From Brachybacterium sp. SGAir0954 (GTDB lineage Bacteria; Actinomycetota; Actinomycetes; Actinomycetales; Dermabacteraceae), in NCBI RefSeq assembly GCF_005490785.1, contig NZ_CP027295.1, forward strand, positions 2,976,001 through 3,040,000: 64,000 nt of DNA. The letters run 5' to 3'. Position 1 is the stretch's first letter. Every line of letters starts with the position of its first letter. Positions 34,908-42,857 of this stretch are shown piece after piece. The position numbers and the translations under genes were made by a program. The notes under the pieces are model-generated. The model saw only the letters and a program-made list of their open reading frames with translations. It did no database searches and was not told where the DNA came from.

Positions 34908-34936
34908 ACGATACCCGAACACTCGTTCGAAGCGAA
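34908..34936 (-). promoter_or_regulatory. recA promoter with a perfect SOS box in the spacer
   Basis: On the minus strand TTCGCT (34936-34931), a 17-base spacer, TATCGT (34913-34908). The spacer contains CGAACGAGTGTTCG (34929-34916), which matches the LexA consensus at all fixed bases. The leader to the recA ATG is about 150 bases. Confidence 0.88.
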
Positions 34937-35051
34937 CAGTGGCGGCGGCGTGTCGCCGGGTGTCCCCCGCGCTCACGGCGGGTCCCGGGCCGCTCCCCGT
35001 GCCGGTGCTGCGCCGAGGAGCGGGAGGACGATGCCGCGCCGCTCCTGCCGC

Positions 35052-35276
35052 TCAGCGCCGGCGGACCGCCGGCGGCACCTCCCAGCGGGAGCCCTCGGGC
35101 ACGTCCATCGCATCGCACAGCGCGGTCCAGACCGCGCGCACGGGACGCCCCGCCTCGAGGGCCTGCTCGGCTGTCAGACCGCCGACCTCCTCGAGCACGA
35201 GGTCCCGGGTGTAGGTGCGCGCCAACGTCGGGCCGAACACGTGATCGGCCAGCTCGGCGAACTCGCTGCGCCGCAC
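35052..35276 (-). CDS. DUF3046 protein
   Basis: 74 residues starting VRRSEFAELADHVFGPTLA, with TRDLVLEEVGGLTAEQALEAG and VWTALCDAMDVP, the complete DUF3046 pattern. These small actinobacterial proteins sit between clgR and recA in many genomes; the function is unknown. The GTG at 35276 begins one base after the clgR stop codon, suggesting coupling. The frame extends upstream through clgR but the conserved domain starts here. Confidence 0.82.
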   Translation of the reverse strand: MRRSEFAELADHVFGPTLARTYTRDLVLEEVGGLTAEQALEAGRPVRAVWTALCDAMDVPEGSRWEVPPAVRRR

Positions 35277-35277
35277 C

Positions 35278-35577
35278 TCAGTGGGCGCCGACCAGCGGCT
35301 CGTCGGAGAGCTCGGCGGGGACCGTGTCCGGCACCGCGACCCCCTCGGCCACCGCGATGCGGTCGGAGACCTCACGCAGCACGAAGGACAGCGGGAGGCC
35401 GAGCGCGTCGGTCACCGAGTGCAGCAGCTCGCTCGAGGCCTCCTTCTGCCCGCGCTCGATCTCGCTGAGGTAGCCCAGCGAGACCCGGGCATCGGAGGAC
35501 ACCTGTCGCAGGGTGCGACCCTGGGAGCGGCGGGCGTCGCGCAGGACGTCCCCGAGCTCCTGGCGGAACAGGACCAT
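35278..35577 (-). CDS. clgR: ClgR, XRE-type activator of Clp protease and stress genes
   Basis: 99 residues. It begins [20 protein letters not shown] and has the helix-turn-helix [20 protein letters not shown] with [12 protein letters not shown], a block nearly invariant in ClgR. ClgR activates clpP, clpC and other envelope-stress genes in mycobacteria, corynebacteria and streptomycetes. The ATG at 35577 has GGGAGG with a 7-base gap, so the longer frame is rejected. The order pgsA-cinA-clgR-DUF3046-recA-recX is a conserved actinobacterial neighbourhood. Confidence 0.88.
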   Translation of the reverse strand: MVLFRQELGDVLRDARRSQGRTLRQVSSDARVSLGYLSEIERGQKEASSELLHSVTDALGLPLSFVLREVSDRIAVAEGVAVPDTVPAELSDEPLVGAH

Positions 35578-35849
35578 GGCCTTGCCTCCCTTCTTCGCGT
35601 CATGCACGGTCAGCACTCCCGGAGCCGGCTTCGCGGAAGCGGCCCGGGCGATCGGGGTCATCGGTGTCATGGAAGTCATCACGATCTCCACAACGTCGCT
35701 GCCCCGTCGAGTGTTCCCCAGAGTGTAGTGGGCGAGCTCCCACGCCCCCTGGGAATACCCGGGCATGTGGACGATCGTGACATCGGCGCCCGCGGAGCGG
35801 TCGTGCCCGATCGGGGTCGGTCGGGCGCGCGGCGGGTTCGGACGGACGG

Positions 35850-36362
35850 TCAGCCCAGGCCGAGCGCCCCCGCGAGAGCGGCGATCGCGGCGTCCACCGC
35901 CGCGGCGCGCACCGTCGGCCGATCTCCGTCGAGCATCACCAGCTCCGCCACCGGTGCGGAGCCGCGACGCGCCAGACCGATCCACACGGTCCCCGCCCCG
36001 ACCCCGCGCTCGTCCGCGCCCGGGCCGGCCACGCCGGTGGTCGCGACGGCGAGATCAGCGGCGAAGAGCTCGAGCGCTCCCGCCGCCATCTCCCGCGCGA
36101 CCTCCGCGCTGACGGCGCCGCGGGCGGAGAGCTCCGCCGGGTCCACAGCGAGCACCCGCGACTTCGCCGCGTAGGAGTAGGTGGCCGCTCCCCCGGCGAC
36201 GACCGCGCTCGCGCCCGGCACGTCCACCAGCCGGGCGACGACCGCCCCCGCGGTGAGCGACTCCGCCGTGGCGAGCTGCACGCCCTGGGCGCGCGCCGCA
36301 TCGATGACCGCGATGACGTCCGCACCGGGAACCGACCCGGCGTCCGTGCGAGGTGTCGACAT
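35850..36362 (-). CDS. cinA: CinA C-terminal domain / nicotinamide-nucleotide amidohydrolase (PncC-type)
   Basis: 170 residues comprising only the CinA C-terminal amidase domain. Key blocks: [21 protein letters not shown] near residue 30 (nucleophile Ser region) and [22 protein letters not shown] (in part). The enzyme deamidates NMN to NaMN, recycling the by-product of the NAD-dependent DNA ligase. The N-terminal COG1058 domain of full CinA is absent, as is normal for the short form. It begins four bases after pgsA. Confidence 0.88.
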   Translation of the reverse strand: MSTPRTDAGSVPGADVIAVIDAARAQGVQLATAESLTAGAVVARLVDVPGASAVVAGGAATYSYAAKSRVLAVDPAELSARGAVSAEVAREMAAGALELFAADLAVATTGVAGPGADERGVGAGTVWIGLARRGSAPVAELVMLDGDRPTVRAAAVDAAIAALAGALGLG

Positions 36363-36366
36363 GGGA

Positions 36367-36954
36367 TCAGGCCCCGCTCTCGAGCGCCTCGCGGCGCAGG
36401 CGCAGGCCGTCCTTGAGGTTCACCAGACCCGACCAGATCGTCAGCACGAAGGCGATCGTCACGAGCGCGAGCCCGATCCAGCGGGCGGGCGACCACAGCA
36501 GCTCGAAGGGCAGCAGGCAGAAGGTGATCGCGATGGACTGCATCATCGTCTTCGCCTTGCCCGCCATGTTCGCGGGGAGCGCCCCGTACTTGAGGATCGT
36601 GAAGCGCATGATCGTGATGCCGAACTCGCGCACCAGGATCAGGATCGTCATCCACCACGGGACGTAGTCCCAGACCGACAGCATGACGAAGGCGGCGCCG
36701 GTCATCGCCTTGTCCGCGATCGGGTCCACGATCTTGCCGAAGTCCGTGATGAGGTTCCGGCTCCGGGCGAGGTACCCGTCCAGGAAGTCGGTGATCATCG
36801 CGACCACGAAGATCGCCGCCGCGAGCGAGCGGCCGCCCACCGACTCGGGGTAGAGCGCGGCGACCACGACGAAGACGGGCACCATCACGCACCGCACCAT
36901 CGTGAGGATGTTGGCGATGTTCCACAGCGGGACGGGCGCGGCGGGGGTGGTCAT
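36367..36954 (-). CDS. pgsA: CDP-diacylglycerol--glycerol-3-phosphate 3-phosphatidyltransferase
   Basis: 195 residues with about five membrane helices. The CDP-alcohol phosphatidyltransferase motif D-x2-DG-x2-AR-x8-G-x3-D-x3-D is complete between residues 56 and 79 (DFLDGYLARSRN to GKIVDPIAD). The product, phosphatidylglycerophosphate, leads to phosphatidylglycerol and cardiolipin. PgsA rather than phosphatidylinositolphosphate synthase is favoured by the ftsK-pgsA-cinA-clgR order. Confidence 0.92.
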   Translation of the reverse strand: MTTPAAPVPLWNIANILTMVRCVMVPVFVVVAALYPESVGGRSLAAAIFVVAMITDFLDGYLARSRNLITDFGKIVDPIADKAMTGAAFVMLSVWDYVPWWMTILILVREFGITIMRFTILKYGALPANMAGKAKTMMQSIAITFCLLPFELLWSPARWIGLALVTIAFVLTIWSGLVNLKDGLRLRREALESGA

Positions 36955-37015
36955 GGCTGCTCCGGGAGGTCGAGGTGCGGGCGGGTGGGGTGGAACAGGA
37001 GGGACGGGAGGATGC

Positions 37016-39946
37016 TCAGCGGCCGGTCAGCTGCCAGGCGTCCTCGGTCTCGGAGTCGTCCGCGTCGTCGTAGTAGTCGGTCGCGACGTCCGCGTCCTCG
37101 TGCGAGAGCGGGTCCGAGCCGTAGCGGTCCCCACCGCCCTCGCCGGGGCGACCCGGCTCCTCGGTCCCGACCTCGGCGGCGCCGTCGTCGTAGGGCTCGG
37201 AGCCCCCGCCGGCCGCGGAGGGCTCGTCCTCGCCGCGGATGCGGGCGAGCGCGCCGGCGAGATCGTCCGGGTGCACGAGCACGTCACGCGCCTTGGAGCC
37301 CTCCGACGGGCCCACGATCTCGCGGGACTCGAGCAGGTCCATGAGCCGGCCCGCCTTCGCGAAGCCCACCCGCATCTTGCGCTGGAGCATGGAGGTCGAG
37401 CCGAACTGCGTGGTGACCACGAGCTCCGCCGCCTGCAGCAGCACCTCGAGATCGTCGCCGATGTCGTCGTCGACCTTCTTCTTCGTCGTCGCGACGACGA
37501 CGTCCTCGCGGTACGTCGGCTTCATCTGGTTCTTGACGTGGTCGACGACCTTGTGGATCTCCGACTCGTTGACCCACGCGCCCTGGACGCGCATCGGCTT
37601 GGACTTGCCCATCGGGTGGAACAGGGCGTCGCCCTGACCGATGAGCTTCTCCGCACCCGGGGTGTCCAGGATGACGCGGGAGTCCTGCAGCGACGAGGTC
37701 GCGAAGGCGAGCCGGCTGGGCACGTTCGCCTTGATGATGCCGGTGACGACGTCCACCGACGGACGCTGGGTCGCGAGGATCAGGTGGATGCCGGCGGCGC
37801 GCGCGAGCTGCGTGATCCGCTGGATCGACGCCTCCACGTCCCGCGGGGCGACCATCATGAGGTCCGCGAGCTCGTCGACCACGACCAGCAGGTACGGGTA
37901 CGGCGCGATCTTGCGCTCGCTGCCCGGGGGCACGGTGAGCTCCCCGGAGCGGACGGCCTTGTTGAAGTCGTCGATGTGCTTGTACCCGAACGCCGCGAGG
38001 TCGTCGTAGCGCGCGTCCATCTCCCGCACGACCCACTCGAGGGCCTCCGCGGCCTTCTTCGGGTTCGTGATGATCGGGGTGATGAGGTGCGGGATGCCCT
38101 CGTAGATCGTGAGCTCCACGCGCTTGGGGTCCACGAGCACCATCCGGACCTCCTCCGGCGTGGCGCGCATGAGGATCGAGGTGATCATGGAGTTCACGAA
38201 GCTCGACTTGCCGGCGCCGGTGGCGCCCGCGACGAGCAGGTGGGGCATCTTCGCGAGGTTCGCGACCACGTAGCCGCCCTCGACGTCCTTGCCGACGCCC
38301 ATCACGAGCGGGTGCTCGTTGCGGTGGGCGACCTGGCTGCGCAGCACGTCGCCGAGCGCGACCGTCTCGCGGTCCGCATTGGGGATCTCGATGCCGATGG
38401 CCTTCTTGCCGGGGATCGGCGAGAGGATGCGGACGTCGGCGCTGGCGACGGCGTAGGAGATGTTCTTGTCGAGGGCCGTGACCTTCTCGACCTTGGTGCC
38501 CGGGGCGAGCTCCACCTCGTAGCGCGTGACCGTCGGACCGCGGGTGAAGCCCACGACCTCGGCGTTGACGTTGAACTGCTCGAAGACCTCGCCGAGCGCG
38601 GCGACGACGTGGTCGTTCGCCTCGGAGCGCGTCTTGTGGGGCGGGCCCTCGAGCAGGAAGGTCGACTCGGGGAGCGTGTAGACGATGTCGCCGGCGAGCT
38701 CGAGCTGCTCCCCCGCCCGGGGCAGATCACCCATCGGCGGGTGCACGAGGTCGGGCTCCTGGGCCTCCGGAGCCTCCGCCGTGGCCGAGCGCGCCGGGGC
38801 GACCGGCGCGGCCGCCGCGGCGGCGACCTTCTCCGCAGCGCTCGTGGGGACCTTGCGGCCGGACTCCCCGGCCCGGGGGGCACCGTCGTCGGCGCCGCCG
38901 CTCGGGAACGACTTCGTGCGCTGGTTCTCCTCCTCGACCACGTCGAAGACCTCGGTGGAGTCCTTCGGGGCCTTGCCGCCGCGGCGCTTGCGCCTGCTGC
39001 CGGCGGCGGCCTTCTCCTCGGCGACGCCCTGCTCGAAGGCCTCGTCGCCCGCGTAGCCGAAGCCGTCGTGGTCGCGCTCGGCCTCGATCCGCGCCTGCTC
39101 CTCGGCGTCCTTCTCCTTGCGGGAGCGGCGGCGCGTGCGGCCCGCGGCCTGCGCGGTCGTGGGCTGCTCGTGGACCTCCGGATCGACGCGGCGGGGGCGC
39201 AGGCCGAAGGCGGCGCGCTCCTCGTCCTCCTCGGCGCTGCGGCCGACGAGCACGTCGTAGACGCCGCGCAGGCGCGAGGGGATCGCCTCGACCGGCGTCG
39301 CCGTGAGGACGAGCACGCCGAAGAAGATGAGCACGGAGTACAGGACGACGACCGCGACCGGCGGCAGCAGCGCGATGAGCGGCGCCGCGGCCAGGTAGCC
39401 GAGCACGCCGCCGCCGCGGGCGAGGGCGTCGACGCCGTCCGCCGGGGCGGGCAGCCGCGCCGAGACCGCAGAGATCGCGGCGATCGCCGTGAGCAGCAGG
39501 GCGACGCCGAGCACGATGCGCGTGTTCGCGCGGACGTGGTCCGGGCGGCGGAACATGCGCAGCGACCAGCCGAGCGCCAGCAGCGGGATCACCATCGAGG
39601 CGATGCCGAAGGTGCCCGCGACGACCGTGTGCACAGCGCCGAGGACGGGACCCTCGGCGCTCCACCACTCGACGACCGCGACGAGCACCGCGATGAGCAG
39701 GAGCACCAGCGCGTAGCCGTCGCGGCGGAGCTCCGGCGGCACCTCCCAGCGGGCCACGCCGATCGAGCGGACCACGCCGCCGACCATCCGGGCCGTGCCG
39801 AGGTAGCCGGAGCGCACTGCGCGCACCGGCAGGGGAAGCGTCGAGGGGTCGGAGGCCGCGGCGCCGGACGTCCGGGACGTGCCGGCGGATGCGGTCCGCG
39901 AGGAGCCTTTCGACGCACGTGCGGGGGAAGACGTACGTGTCGCCAT
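37016..39946 (-). CDS. ftsK: FtsK/SpoIIIE DNA translocase
   Basis: 976 residues. Four hydrophobic segments (about 90-265) anchor it at the septum; a charged linker of about 170 residues follows. The motor has GPTVTRYEVELAPGTKV, Walker A GATGAGKSSFVNSM and Walker B YLLVVVDELADLMM; the C-terminal gamma winged helix (STSMLQRKMRVGFAKAGRLM) reads polar chromosome sequences, and an acidic tail ends the protein. It pumps terminus DNA out of the closing septum. The start follows a 17-bp hairpin by 13 bases, with only a weak GGGG ribosome site. Confidence 0.93.
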   Translation of the reverse strand: MATRTSSPARASKGSSRTASAGTSRTSGAAASDPSTLPLPVRAVRSGYLGTARMVGGVVRSIGVARWEVPPELRRDGYALVLLLIAVLVAVVEWWSAEGPVLGAVHTVVAGTFGIASMVIPLLALGWSLRMFRRPDHVRANTRIVLGVALLLTAIAAISAVSARLPAPADGVDALARGGGVLGYLAAAPLIALLPPVAVVVLYSVLIFFGVLVLTATPVEAIPSRLRGVYDVLVGRSAEEDEERAAFGLRPRRVDPEVHEQPTTAQAAGRTRRRSRKEKDAEEQARIEAERDHDGFGYAGDEAFEQGVAEEKAAAGSRRKRRGGKAPKDSTEVFDVVEEENQRTKSFPSGGADDGAPRAGESGRKVPTSAAEKVAAAAAAPVAPARSATAEAPEAQEPDLVHPPMGDLPRAGEQLELAGDIVYTLPESTFLLEGPPHKTRSEANDHVVAALGEVFEQFNVNAEVVGFTRGPTVTRYEVELAPGTKVEKVTALDKNISYAVASADVRILSPIPGKKAIGIEIPNADRETVALGDVLRSQVAHRNEHPLVMGVGKDVEGGYVVANLAKMPHLLVAGATGAGKSSFVNSMITSILMRATPEEVRMVLVDPKRVELTIYEGIPHLITPIITNPKKAAEALEWVVREMDARYDDLAAFGYKHIDDFNKAVRSGELTVPPGSERKIAPYPYLLVVVDELADLMMVAPRDVEASIQRITQLARAAGIHLILATQRPSVDVVTGIIKANVPSRLAFATSSLQDSRVILDTPGAEKLIGQGDALFHPMGKSKPMRVQGAWVNESEIHKVVDHVKNQMKPTYREDVVVATTKKKVDDDIGDDLEVLLQAAELVVTTQFGSTSMLQRKMRVGFAKAGRLMDLLESREIVGPSEGSKARDVLVHPDDLAGALARIRGEDEPSAAGGGSEPYDDGAAEVGTEEPGRPGEGGGDRYGSDPLSHEDADVATDYYDDADDSETEDAWQLTGR

Positions 39947-39959
39947 GCCCCACAGACTA

Positions 39960-39996
39960 CCGCCCCGCCCTCCCGGGACCCGGGAGGGCGGGGCGG
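39960..39996 (-). terminator. 17-bp perfect hairpin between rnj and ftsK
   Basis: CCGCCCCGCCCTCCCGG pairs exactly with its complement around GAC. It is 100 bases after the rnj stop and only 13 bases before the ftsK ATG, so it both looks like the rnj terminator and occupies the ftsK leader. Confidence 0.7.
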
Positions 39997-40096
39997 TGAC
40001 ATCACCGACGGGCCCGCAGGAGAGCGGACCCGTCGACCTCTTACGCTCTGCTCGACCTGCCTGATCTCCTACCGCTCGTCCCTCGCAGCACGTCGA

Positions 40097-41791
40097 TCAG
40101 GCTTCGACGACGATCGGGATGATCACCGGCTTGCGGCGCAGCCGCTGCGAGACGTAGCGGCCCACGACGCGGCGCATGACCTGCTGCAGCTGATGCGTGT
40201 CGCGACGGTTGGTCTGGTCCGCGACGGCCTGCTCGAGGGCCTTCACGATCTCCGGGCGGATCCGCTCGAAGACCTCGTCGTCCTCCGCCACGCCGCGCGC
40301 GTGGATCTCCGGACCCGCGATGAGCGCGCCCGTCTCGGAGTTGACGACCGCGAACAGGGAGATGAAGCCCTCGTCGCCGAGGATGCGGCGGTCCTTGAGA
40401 TCGGCCTCGGAGATCTCGCCCACGCTCGAGCCGTCGACGTAGACGTAGCCGTTGGGCACCTCGCCCACGACCTTCGCGACGCCGTCCTTGAGGTCGACGA
40501 CGTGGCCGTCCTTCGCGAGGATCACGCGCTCGGGGGCGACGCCCGTCGACTCGGCGATCCGCCCGTTCGCGATGAGGTGGCGCACCTCGCCGTGGACCGG
40601 CATGACGTTCTTCGGCCGCACGATGTTGTAGCAGTACAGCAGCTCGCCCGCGCTCGCATGGCCCGAGGTGTGGACCTTCGCGTTGCTCTTGTGCACGACC
40701 TCGGCGCCGAGCGCCATGAGGCCGTTGATGATGCGGAACACCGCGTTCTCGTTGCCCGGGATGAGCGAGGAGGCGAGGACGACGACGTCACCCGGGCCCA
40801 CGCTCACACGGTGGTCGCGGTTCGCGATCCGGCCCAGGGCCGCCATCGGCTCGCCCTGCGAGCCGGTGCACATGAGCACGACCTTGTCGTCGGGCAGGTT
40901 GTCGATCTTGCGGACGTCCACGAGCGTGTTGTCCGGGACGTCGAGGTAGCCCATGTCCGCGGCGATGCCCATGTTGCGCACCATCGAGCGGCCCACGAAG
41001 GCGACCTTGCGGCCGTGCGCGGCGGCGGCGTCGAGCACCTGCTGCACACGATGGACATGGCTCGAGAAGGAGGCGACGACGATCTTCTGCCGTGCGCGCC
41101 CGAAGATCTGGTTCAGGACCGGGCCGATCTCCTGCTCGCCGAGCGTGAACCCGGGGACCTCCGCGTTCGTGGAGTCCGTCATGAACAGGTCCACCCCGGC
41201 CTCGCCGAGCCGCGCGAAGGCGCGCAGGTCGGTGATGCGGCCGTCGAGCGGCAGCTGGTCCATCTTGAAGTCGCCCGTGTGCAGCACGGTGCCGGCGCCG
41301 GTCGCGATGTGCACCGCGAGCGCGTCCGGGATCGAGTGGTTCACGGCCACGAACTCGCAGTCGAAGGGGCCGAAGGACTCCTTCTGACCCTCCTTCACCG
41401 CGAAGGTGTAGGGCGTGATGCGGTGCTCCTTGAGCTTCGCCTCGATGAAGGCGAGCGTGAGCTGGCTGCCCACGAGAGGGATGTCCGGCTTCTGCCGCAG
41501 GAGATAGGGGACCGCGCCGATGTGGTCCTCGTGCCCGTGGGTGAGGATGATCGCGGAGATGTCGTCGAGACGGTCGGAGATGACGTCGAAGTCCGGGAGG
41601 ATCAGGTCCACACCGGGCTGGGCGTCCTCGGGGAAGAGGACGCCGCAGTCGACCACGAGCAGCCGCCCCTGGTACTCGAAGACGGTCATGTTGCGGCCGA
41701 CGTCGCCCAGGCCACCGAGCGGGATGACCCGCATGGTGTCATTCTTCAGCTTGGGCGGCTGGTTCAGCCGGTGGGAGTAGGCAGTGCTCAT
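40097..41791 (-). CDS. rnj: Ribonuclease J
   Basis: 564 residues. The metallo-beta-lactamase core has LTHGHEDHIGAVPYL (metal ligands), VNHSIPD and LHTGDFKMD; the beta-CASP domain has ASFSSHVHR, LMCTGSQGEP and SGHASAGEL. The C-terminal domain after residue 450 ends in a basic stretch. RNase J is a 5'-3' exonuclease and endonuclease central to mRNA turnover and rRNA processing. Its ATG overlaps the dapA stop (ATGA), the common dapA-rnj pair of actinobacteria. Confidence 0.95.
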   Translation of the reverse strand: MSTAYSHRLNQPPKLKNDTMRVIPLGGLGDVGRNMTVFEYQGRLLVVDCGVLFPEDAQPGVDLILPDFDVISDRLDDISAIILTHGHEDHIGAVPYLLRQKPDIPLVGSQLTLAFIEAKLKEHRITPYTFAVKEGQKESFGPFDCEFVAVNHSIPDALAVHIATGAGTVLHTGDFKMDQLPLDGRITDLRAFARLGEAGVDLFMTDSTNAEVPGFTLGEQEIGPVLNQIFGRARQKIVVASFSSHVHRVQQVLDAAAAHGRKVAFVGRSMVRNMGIAADMGYLDVPDNTLVDVRKIDNLPDDKVVLMCTGSQGEPMAALGRIANRDHRVSVGPGDVVVLASSLIPGNENAVFRIINGLMALGAEVVHKSNAKVHTSGHASAGELLYCYNIVRPKNVMPVHGEVRHLIANGRIAESTGVAPERVILAKDGHVVDLKDGVAKVVGEVPNGYVYVDGSSVGEISEADLKDRRILGDEGFISLFAVVNSETGALIAGPEIHARGVAEDDEVFERIRPEIVKALEQAVADQTNRRDTHQLQQVMRRVVGRYVSQRLRRKPVIIPIVVEA

Positions 41792-42726
41792 TCGGGCCTC
41801 CGAGAGGGATCCAGTGGGGGGATGCCGACGGCGGCGTCGAGGGCAGCGGCCAGAGCGCGCACCTGGTCGTCGTCGGCGGGGACATGGGGGCCGCGCAGGG
41901 CGGCATGGGGCAGGACGCCCTGCAGGTGCAGGGCATGCTTCGCGGCGACGACGCCCGGCATGCGGGTCATGATCGCCTCGACCAGCGGGGCGAGGGACGT
42001 GCTCGCCGCCCGGGCCGCGGCGAGATCGCCGCGGTCCACGGCGTCGATCATCGCCCGCTCGAGATCACCGGCCACCTGACCGACGACGGAGACGATGCCC
42101 GCGGCGCCGATGGCGAGCCACGGGAGGTTCAGCGCGTCCTCGCCCGAGTAGTAGGCGAGGCCGGTCTGCACCATCACCAGGGACGCCTCGAGCAGATCGC
42201 CCTTGGCGTCCTTGACCGCGACGATCCGCTCGTGCTCGCCGAGGGCGAGGAGGGTGTCGCGGGAGAAGGGGACCCCGGTGCGACCGGGGATGTCGTACAG
42301 CATGACCGGCAGGTCCGTCGCGTCCGCGACGGCGCGCACGTGCGCGAGGATGCCGGCCTGGGAGGGCTTGGAGTAGTACGGGGAGACCACGAGCAGACCG
42401 TCGAGGCCGAGGTCCGCATGGGCCCGGGCGAGCTCGATCGAGTGGACGGTGTCGTTGCTGCCGACCCCGGCGACGATGCTGACCTCCGGGCCGACGGCCG
42501 CGCGCACGGCCTTCGCCAGCTCGATCTTCTCCCGGTCGGAGACGGTCGGCGACTCGCCAGTGGTGCCGGAGACGACGATCTGGTCGTGGCCGTGCTCGAC
42601 GAGGTGCGCGGCGAGGGCGGACGCGGCGTCGAGGTCCAGGGCGCGGCCGTCCGCGCTGAAGGGGGTCACCATCGCGGTGCCCACGGCGCCGAAGGGGCGG
42701 GCGGGGCGCGTGTCGGAGGTGGTCAT
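41788..42726 (-). CDS. dapA: 4-hydroxy-tetrahydrodipicolinate synthase DapA
   Basis: 312 residues. It condenses pyruvate with aspartate semialdehyde, first committed step to lysine and DAP. SGTTGESPTVS binds pyruvate; YYSKPSQAGILAH carries the catalytic Tyr; YDIPGRTGV and the Schiff-base Lys in VAVKDAKGD are present. The final 25 residues are a short variable helix. It feeds DapB (47946-48716) and, later, DapF and MurE of this window. Confidence 0.95.
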   Translation of the reverse strand: MTTSDTRPARPFGAVGTAMVTPFSADGRALDLDAASALAAHLVEHGHDQIVVSGTTGESPTVSDREKIELAKAVRAAVGPEVSIVAGVGSNDTVHSIELARAHADLGLDGLLVVSPYYSKPSQAGILAHVRAVADATDLPVMLYDIPGRTGVPFSRDTLLALGEHERIVAVKDAKGDLLEASLVMVQTGLAYYSGEDALNLPWLAIGAAGIVSVVGQVAGDLERAMIDAVDRGDLAAARAASTSLAPLVEAIMTRMPGVVAAKHALHLQGVLPHAALRGPHVPADDDQVRALAAALDAAVGIPPLDPSRRPE

Positions 42727-42857
42727 GGTCTCCTCCCGGGAGGGGCGGCCGGCGGGGCCGGTCAGAGGTGGCGGTGGGCGCCGGGCGTGCGTCCGGCGCG
42801 GATGTCGATCGGTGCGGGGCGGGCGCTGCTGCCCGAGCCTAGTCCAGCGGTGGGCGC

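Noticed and set aside
35578..35849. ClgR autoregulatory site upstream of clgR
   Set aside because: A CGCGGAAGCG sequence is present but the spacing does not fit the described CGC-N5-GCG motif, so it was not called.
36902..42079. A 1725-codon open frame on the plus strand opposite ftsK, rnj and dapA
   Set aside because: Its translation is Arg/Asp/Val/His-rich without any domain, and it is antisense to three clearly conserved genes. Long open antisense frames are expected at this GC content. The same applies to the plus-strand frames at 43410-47474 (outside azlD) and 57553-61647.
42727..42857. Inverted repeats in the gap between the AsnB/CofE-like fusion and dapA
   Set aside because: Only short GC-rich stems (CTCCCGGGAG and similar) occur; they are not stronger than expected by chance here.
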